This document shows, piece after piece, positions 15,715 through 20,290 of a DNA stretch of 20,290 nucleotides. The stretch is from Sabulitectum sp964604135 (lineage in GTDB: Bacteria > Fermentibacterota > Fermentibacteria > Fermentibacterales > JCC-6). Position numbers and translations under genes: made by a program. The notes under the pieces were generated by a model, which was given only the letters and a program-made list of their open reading frames with translations, was not told where the DNA came from and did no database searches. The stretch's first letter is position 1. Each line of letters begins with the position of its first letter. The stretch spans positions 1 through 20,290 of the forward strand of contig CAZRXU010000042.1 of NCBI GenBank assembly GCA_964604135.1, written 5' to 3'.

Positions 15715-17181
15715 ATGGATCCTCTGCTGTGTATTCTGCTTGCAGTTGTGTTTTTCGCAGCAGGCTGGATTATCCGCTCTTTGAAATCAAGAGACGAGGC
15801 CAGCAGTGCTGTTCGCCTGGAGACACAGTTGAAATCAGAGATGGATAAGTTTGTAAAATACAAGGAAAATACAGAAAAACTTGAGGGTGAACTTGAATCT
15901 CTGCGCGCAAAAGAAAGATCAGCTTCAGAAAACCTAAGAACTGCAGAGGCAGAACTTGCAGCCGGAAAAGAGTACCTGAATGATGTAAAATCCCGGCTGG
16001 GGGAACTTACCGAAAAACTGGAGAAACGGGAAGCTGATTTTCTTGAACTGAAGGAAAAACACGATCGGCTGGAAACATCTCTGGAAGAAAAAGAACTGCA
16101 CTTTCGTCAGCAACTGAAACTGCTTCTTGAAAGCAAAGAGGAACTGAAGCTAGAGTTCAAGGAACTTGCCGCCGAAATATTCGACAGCAGCGGCAAAAAG
16201 CTCAAAGAGCTTAACAAGGAAAGCATTGCCAACCTTCTAAGCCCTGTGGAAAAAGAAATGAAGGGGTTCCGTGAAAGTGTTGAATCTCTGTCTAAAAGAG
16301 ATTCCATCCAGCGTGCGGAACTAAAAACAGAAGTAATAAACCTGCAAAAACTCAATCAGAAAATTACAGAAGAAGCACACAACCTCACCACTGCGCTGCA
16401 GGGACAAAAAAAGAAGCAGGGTAACTGGGGCGAGATGATTCTTGAGAATGTTCTGGACAGCTCCGGACTCAGGCTTGGAAGTGATTACAAAAGAGAGGTG
16501 TCTTTCAGCACAGAGGAAGGCCGCCTGCGACCAGATGCCATTGTCTACCTTCCTGGCGGCAGACACATTGTGATCGATGCGAAAACATCCCTGACTGCAT
16601 ACACAGAGTTCGTGAACGCCGAGGATCAGATTCAGGCAAAGGCGGCTCTTTCAAGGCATGCAAAGGCAGTGAGCGACAGGATTAAGGAACTGGCCGGGAA
16701 AGACTACTTCAAAATAAACGAGTTGAATACTCCAGAAGTGGTAATAATGTTTATTCCCATAGAGTCTGCTTACGTTGAAGCACTCAAATCGGATCCGGAT
16801 ATTTTCCAAAAAGCTCTGCTTAACAACGTGCTAGTAGCCACCCCCACCACGCTTCTTACCACACTGAATATAGTGAAACAGCTGTGGCGTTTTGAGGAGC
16901 AGACCAAGCACACGAAAGAACTTGCATCCAGAGCAGAAAAGTTCTACGACAAGCTCAGAGTCTTTCTTGAAAGTATGACTGAAATAGGCCGTCAGATCGA
17001 TAAAACCCAGACAATCTACAACAGAGCTCTGGGGCAGCTGGTAAACGGCAAAGGCAATCTGGTAAAAAAGGCTGCAGAGTTCAAAGACCTGGGTGTATCG
17101 GTAACGAAACAGCTTCCTGTCGGGCTGGTTGAAAAAGCAAATCTTGAACTTGAATCTGCATGTACAGAAGAAAGCTACTGA
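15715..17181 (+). CDS. rmuC: DNA recombination protein RmuC
   Basis: A 488-residue RmuC homologue. It has an N-terminal membrane helix (LLCILLAVVFFAAGWII), a long coiled coil (about 25-215, rich in Glu/Lys/Leu heptads) and then the RmuC nuclease-like domain: GNWGEMILENVLDSSGL, LRPDAIVYLPGGRHIVIDAKTS with the PD-(D/E)xK-like Asp and DxK, and VVIMFIPIESAYVEAL. RmuC limits inversions at short inverted repeats in E. coli and acts in recombination or phage-restriction contexts elsewhere. I chose the ATG at 15715, with GTGAG five bases before it; an upstream GTG (15673) in frame has no ribosome site and would bury the membrane helix. Its TGA is directly followed by the reversed TGA of the next, convergent gene (TGATCA at 17179-17184). 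Confidence 0.93.
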   Translation: MDPLLCILLAVVFFAAGWIIRSLKSRDEASSAVRLETQLKSEMDKFVKYKENTEKLEGELESLRAKERSASENLRTAEAELAAGKEYLNDVKSRLGELTEKLEKREADFLELKEKHDRLETSLEEKELHFRQQLKLLLESKEELKLEFKELAAEIFDSSGKKLKELNKESIANLLSPVEKEMKGFRESVESLSKRDSIQRAELKTEVINLQKLNQKITEEAHNLTTALQGQKKKQGNWGEMILENVLDSSGLRLGSDYKREVSFSTEEGRLRPDAIVYLPGGRHIVIDAKTSLTAYTEFVNAEDQIQAKAALSRHAKAVSDRIKELAGKDYFKINELNTPEVVIMFIPIESAYVEALKSDPDIFQKALLNNVLVATPTTLLTTLNIVKQLWRFEEQTKHTKELASRAEKFYDKLRVFLESMTEIGRQIDKTQTIYNRALGQLVNGKGNLVKKAAEFKDLGVSVTKQLPVGLVEKANLELESACTEESY

Positions 17182-19149
17182 TCAGAACACCCATGGTCTG
17201 GCCTGTTTTACAACAAGTTCACTTTCAGAAGTAATTTTAAACTCGATCTCCATGGCAAACCACGGGTCATCCTGGTCAACACCGTACACTGTTCCATAAT
17301 GGTCGTGTATCATGGTCAGATAGCTTACCAGCTGATCAATCTGCTGCTCCGATAGAACCCTTTCATCACCGTATGTTCTGTTAGACAATCCGAGGTATTG
17401 AATCTCCTGAACAACGCGACCTGTAACATTCTGTTCCGTAACCAGAAACTCTTCCGGAACAGATTCTGCCTGAGGGTTTGTAACCATGTCATCACCGGGT
17501 TGAACATTTACATAGACTCCGTTGATAAAGGGGTTGAAAATGTTCCTTGTCACCGCCACACCGTTGGCCAGCTCTTCCCGATAGCTTGGGTGAACAACAA
17601 CACCCATGACAGCAGACATCTGGTCTATCCTGTAAAACTCTCTCTCTTCGAACGCCCTGAAAGTCCACATTCCAGCCCACACCTGCTTAATGGTTTCCGA
17701 AATATGACCCTCGTCAGGATGGTGGGTAAAAGAGCTGTACAATCCTGCGCCATTGAACCCGGGAAGATCTTCGTTGTTGGTGCTTGACCGGCACCGAAGA
17801 GATACTCCAGGCTCAAAATTTGTAACCATTACCGAAAGAGAGTCCATCATCCAGGCAGGTACATCAGCGTCTCTTATGAGCCTTCTAACCTGGTGCAGAA
17901 TCTGCTCTCTGTTTCCAACACTGCGGTTAAACTCATCGGCGGAAATCAGAGAATCCACGATAACATATAGATTGTTGTACTGCATAAAGTTATGGTAATA
18001 GTAAAAGGGCACAGCATACCCGTATGGAACACTGAAGGAAGGTATACACCATGTGAGCTCACCCAGATTGGCAGCCTTCGCTCCGTAAGCTGGGGAATTC
18101 GCAAGCCTGAGGTCACCCAGAGGCAGAATTCGCGATTCCTCAAGGTCTGCCGTTAAAACAGTTACGGTATCCGGCCTAGCAGAGTCCAGCCACTCGACGG
18201 CTTCGGCAAAAGGGATCTCTTCCACATAGTATTCCCCCGTGGTGGCAGTGAGCCTTACGTAATGCCCCAGAAGTGATTTGTACAGATCGGTATCAGTAAA
18301 ACCCTGCACATATATGTTCGGAGTGCCGTTCTGAACCGCTTTCAGATTGATATGAGACAGCGGTGTCTGAGGGATGGTGGTAATGATACCGGCAACATGC
18401 CCGATGTCGTTTGGTACTGATTTATAAACCGGTATATCACCTGCGGAAAATGCCCTGCCTGAACTTCCGTCTCGCAGAACACCACAACAGGTACCTGCGT
18501 TCAAGGCCATATAGTCCACACCGCTGTAAAGCTCTCCTGTCTGTATAACCGGCACACCCCTTTCGACAAACTGACCGGCTTCATCATCGAATATTCTTAC
18601 CTGGGACTCACCTGTGGGATGGTAGAGGATTCTGTCTGAAGCAAACGCCATTCCCTCGCTTATCATACTGACGGCCAGTGCTGCATCCTCTGCATGAACA
18701 GGGTCACTGGGCCAGAACTCCACGGTGTAAACACCGTTCCTGTGATCCCTGTCGCTGTACCTGTCGTGGGCAACCACACTTCCCGCAAGAATAAGTCTGT
18801 TGAAATCGGTGTATGTTCGTGTATTAAAATCGATAAGACTCATGTTCCATCCCAGAACATCGTTGAAATAGTTCCAGTGGTATATGAATTCACTTGAGTT
18901 GATGAAATACAATCTGGGAGAATCCGTGCGGATATCTGTAATAATAAACTTCACTTCTGAAAGCTGCTGAGTTGAAACAGCTCTGTCTCCTGCAGCCAGC
19001 AAATCGAACTGATTTCTGTTTTCCATAACAGAAATACTTGCCGGAACCGCTGCAAAACACCGAAAAAACAGCCCTGAAAGCAGAACAATAGCAACAGCAT
19101 AATACCTGATATCTGCCCCCTGTCTTTTTCTGTTATACCCTTTCAACAA
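17182..19149 (-). CDS. Exported PEP/pyruvate-binding, glucan-water-dikinase-like protein
   Basis: 655 residues. A basic N terminus (KGYNRKRQ) followed by a hydrophobic stretch (YYAVAIVLLSGLFF, then FAA-VPA) looks like a signal peptide or N-in anchor, placing the rest outside the cytoplasm. Residues about 45-240 are unrecognised. A phosphohistidine swivel segment follows (TIPQTPLSHINLKAVQNG, H266), in the form seen in glucan/phosphoglucan water dikinases. Last comes a complete PPDK/GWD-type ATP-grasp domain: YGAKAANLGEL with Lys, SLRCRSSTNNEDLPGFNGAGLY with the nucleotide-binding Arg and Asp/Glu, and the closing KQARPWVF. The order swivel-then-ATP-grasp is that of GWD/PWD, not of PPDK or PEP synthase. 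The start is a TTG (19149) with a weak GGGA eight bases upstream and no better candidate before the hydrophobic segment. How an extracytoplasmic kinase-like domain would obtain ATP is unclear. Confidence 0.82.
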   Translation of the reverse strand: MLKGYNRKRQGADIRYYAVAIVLLSGLFFRCFAAVPASISVMENRNQFDLLAAGDRAVSTQQLSEVKFIITDIRTDSPRLYFINSSEFIYHWNYFNDVLGWNMSLIDFNTRTYTDFNRLILAGSVVAHDRYSDRDHRNGVYTVEFWPSDPVHAEDAALAVSMISEGMAFASDRILYHPTGESQVRIFDDEAGQFVERGVPVIQTGELYSGVDYMALNAGTCCGVLRDGSSGRAFSAGDIPVYKSVPNDIGHVAGIITTIPQTPLSHINLKAVQNGTPNIYVQGFTDTDLYKSLLGHYVRLTATTGEYYVEEIPFAEAVEWLDSARPDTVTVLTADLEESRILPLGDLRLANSPAYGAKAANLGELTWCIPSFSVPYGYAVPFYYYHNFMQYNNLYVIVDSLISADEFNRSVGNREQILHQVRRLIRDADVPAWMMDSLSVMVTNFEPGVSLRCRSSTNNEDLPGFNGAGLYSSFTHHPDEGHISETIKQVWAGMWTFRAFEEREFYRIDQMSAVMGVVVHPSYREELANGVAVTRNIFNPFINGVYVNVQPGDDMVTNPQAESVPEEFLVTEQNVTGRVVQEIQYLGLSNRTYGDERVLSEQQIDQLVSYLTMIHDHYGTVYGVDQDDPWFAMEIEFKITSESELVVKQARPWVF

Positions 19150-19192
19150 CGAAATATTCCCGCAATTTCAGCGCAGGACAAGACTGTATCCA

Positions 19193-19221
19193 TTGACGCA
19201 ACGGGATAATTGGGTTAAAGT
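19193..19221 (+). promoter_or_regulatory. Candidate promoter of the DUF6982-like gene
   Basis: TTGACG (19193-19198, five of six) and TAAAGT (19216-19221, four of six) are 17 bases apart. Transcription would start near 19228, about 25 bases before the TTG start and just ahead of its GGAGG. Confidence 0.45.
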
Positions 19222-19252
19222 TAGGCGGGGGTTTAACTTACTGGAGGTGCAT

Positions 19253-19645
19253 TTGAAGAGAATTGTGGTGCACATGAAGAACGGTGAAATTGCTAAAGGT
19301 TACTCAAGCGACTTTTCACCGAAAAAACCCCTGTTTCACCTGGTAAGCATTACCGATCCGCTGTGTACAGAGGAAATAAGGCTCGACAACCTGAAAGCAG
19401 TTTTCTTCGTAAAAGATTTCAACGGTGATTTTCTTCATTTAGACACTCACGAATTCAACGATGCACCTGTGTCCGGTGCGCACATGATGATCTCATTCTT
19501 CGACGGTGAAATTCTTTTTGCCACATCAGAAAACATTGATCAAAGCGGAGTGGGGTTTTTCATTCACCCCATTGACCCTGAAGCCAACACAGAAAGCGCA
19601 TTCGTGATTAACTCTTTTATCCACAGTATTGAAATTGTTGGCTAA
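19253..19645 (+). CDS. DUF6982-like small two-repeat protein
   Basis: A 130-residue cytoplasmic protein. I chose the TTG at 19253 because a perfect GGAGG (19243-19247) sits five bases upstream; the same frame extends to 19193, but that stretch overlaps the promoter and has no ribosome site. It has two similar halves. The first runs KRIVVHMKNGEIAKGYSSDF-SP, then FHL, then LDNLKAVFFVKDF. The second runs MMISFFDGEILFATS, then GVGFFIHPID, then VINSFIHSIEIV. Each half has a strand, a [N/D]GE-I turn and a later phenylalanine-rich strand, like an Sm-type or small barrel repeat. The motif KGYSSDFSP and the FFIHP-x-DP segment match what I recall of DUF6982, a family often found in delta-proteobacteria and FCB-like genomes; its function is unknown. 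It ends one base before the pcm remnant, which is convergent. Confidence 0.72.
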   Translation: MKRIVVHMKNGEIAKGYSSDFSPKKPLFHLVSITDPLCTEEIRLDNLKAVFFVKDFNGDFLHLDTHEFNDAPVSGAHMMISFFDGEILFATSENIDQSGVGFFIHPIDPEANTESAFVINSFIHSIEIVG

Positions 19646-19646
19646 G

Positions 19647-19936
19647 CTAGCTCTCTGCTTGCTGAACCATGGGAACAAACCTTACTGCAATATCCCGGTG
19701 AAGTTCAATTTCTTCGCCTTTTCTTATCAACCGGATCAGTCTCTGATGATGTGTTCCAACCGGCAGAGGATAGTCGCCGTAGAGATCGCTTACCGAACTG
19801 AACCTGCGACTGCCGGTACAAACAAATATCTTTCAACCTTTTCTATGGCCCCAAGAACCAGACTGTCTGTTATCCCCATCTGTACCAGAGCACGAACCAT
19901 GTTCTTTCTTCAAGAAATCAAATCATATGTTTCCAA
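19647..19936 (-). pseudogene. pcm: Decayed protein-L-isoaspartate O-methyltransferase (pcm) remnant
   Basis: The minus strand holds both ends of a PCMT (normally about 210 residues), but not its middle. From a TTG (19936) with AAAGGA five bases before it, the reading is METYDLIS, then TGA at the ninth codon, then RKNMVRALVQMGITDSLVLG and later VERYLFVP, which is the PCMT N terminus (MV..QI..RGI.D..VL..M..V.R..FVP). That frame closes at a TAA after about 48 codons. A shift of one base restores SSVSDLYGDYPLPVG, the family's 'Y.D.PLPIG' block. The next residues (THHQRLIRLIRKGEE, then HRDIAVRFVPMVQ) are the C-terminal PCMT segment that normally follows a second 'PVG', so the methyltransferase core (about 120 codons) is gone. 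The product would be inactive. The deletion apparently joined the two PxG motifs. An assembly error cannot be excluded. Confidence 0.78.
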
Positions 19937-20010
19937 TGTATTCCTTTAGATTACAGTTTCTGCCTTTCCACAGTATGTTTGAGGTAGTTCTGTATTTCAA
20001 GGGGGGTAAA

Positions 20011-20290
20011 TTGAAACATCTGTCTATGATTCTGCTGCTTGTTGTTCCCGAGTTAGTTCTTGCCCATCCTCACATGTTTATCGATACCGAGATGGAGGTA
20101 AAACTGAATGGCAGTGTTTTTTCGGGAATACAGATAACCTGGCACTTTGATCCCATGTTTACCGCAGCAATTACCGGTGACTTTGACAGCAATGGAAACG
20201 GTCTGTTTTCAGAATCGGAGACTTCGGAGGTATTTAACAACGCATTTTCAAACCTGGAAACCTTCGACTACTTCACATTTGTAAGTGCAG
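20011..20290 (+). CDS. DUF1007 family exported protein, N-terminal part (cut by window end)
   Basis: Ninety-three codons are visible from a TTG (20011) that follows a GGGGGG run (20001-20006) at four bases; an ATG at 20026 is in frame but has no ribosome site. The N terminus is a signal peptide (SMILLLVVPELVLA) ending just before HPHMFIDTEMEV, the family's typical AHPHVFID start. WHFDPMFTAAI is followed by a canonical EF-hand-like loop (DSNGNGLFSESE; positions 1, 3, 5, 6, 8, 9 and 12 fit), and then the LETFDYFTF block. DUF1007 proteins (COG3683) are periplasmic and are commonly encoded next to NicO/RcnA-type nickel/cobalt or zinc permeases, so a transporter gene just beyond the right edge is expected. 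That last point is an inference from known gene order. Confidence 0.88.
   Translation, partial: MKHLSMILLLVVPELVLAHPHMFIDTEMEVKLNGSVFSGIQITWHFDPMFTAAITGDFDSNGNGLFSESETSEVFNNAFSNLETFDYFTFVSA

Noticed and set aside
19629..19949. A 106-codon plus-strand reading frame
   Set aside because: It is antisense to the pcm remnant, has no ribosome site and shows no recognisable motif; the minus-strand reading gives clear PCMT blocks.
19646..20010. Possible insertion of a mobile element between the DUF6982-like and DUF1007 genes
   Set aside because: No terminal inverted repeats or target duplications were seen, and the stretch is explained by the pcm remnant plus a short leader.

Overview
The window looks like a densely packed piece of a bacterial chromosome with a Gram-negative envelope. 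It carries an RND efflux system with a lipoprotein adaptor, several exported proteins and two lipoboxes, with a moderate GC content. A C25 (gingipain-like) peptidase ending in a FlgD/type IX-like C-terminal sorting module, together with several orphan exported proteins, points to the FCB supergroup or a related uncultured candidate phylum. This placement is an inference from gene content only; no rRNA or other phylogenetic marker is present. Ribosome binding sites are mostly GGAGG-like, and GTG or TTG starts are common.

Left block (1-4455, minus strand): an apparent four-gene operon read right to left. It encodes a nitrilase-superfamily amidohydrolase, an AI-2E-family membrane protein, a secreted C25 cysteine peptidase, and a PPC/DUF296 domain protein cut by the window edge. 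Divergent from it (4590-6162, plus) are a class I/II PLP aminotransferase and a small cupin, with a good sigma70-type promoter in front. Next (6137-10889, minus) is a translationally coupled TetR regulator - membrane-fusion lipoprotein - RND permease operon. It has a recognisable promoter and an inverted-repeat operator candidate.

Centre (11061-15572): a large plus-strand signalling protein joins a class III nucleotide cyclase, an AAA-type ATPase and TPRs. It is followed by three small minus-strand genes: a lipoprotein, a repeat protein that looks like the 7(1) septoil knot family (DUF6150-like), and a secreted orphan.

Right block (15715-20290): rmuC (plus); a signal-peptide-bearing protein with the phosphohistidine-swivel plus ATP-grasp order of glucan water dikinases (minus); a small DUF6982-like protein made of two similar halves (plus); a decayed pcm (protein-L-isoaspartate methyltransferase) remnant (minus); and the start of a DUF1007 protein with an EF-hand-like loop (plus, cut by the window end).

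All four convergent gene junctions abut or overlap, with no room for intrinsic terminators. I saw no tRNA, rRNA, CRISPR array, insertion sequence or phage gene. The most notable items are the export-signal-bearing dikinase-like protein, the pcm remnant with a short-homology internal deletion, the septoil-knot-like/lipoprotein pair, and the structured leader before the cyclase-ATPase-TPR gene.
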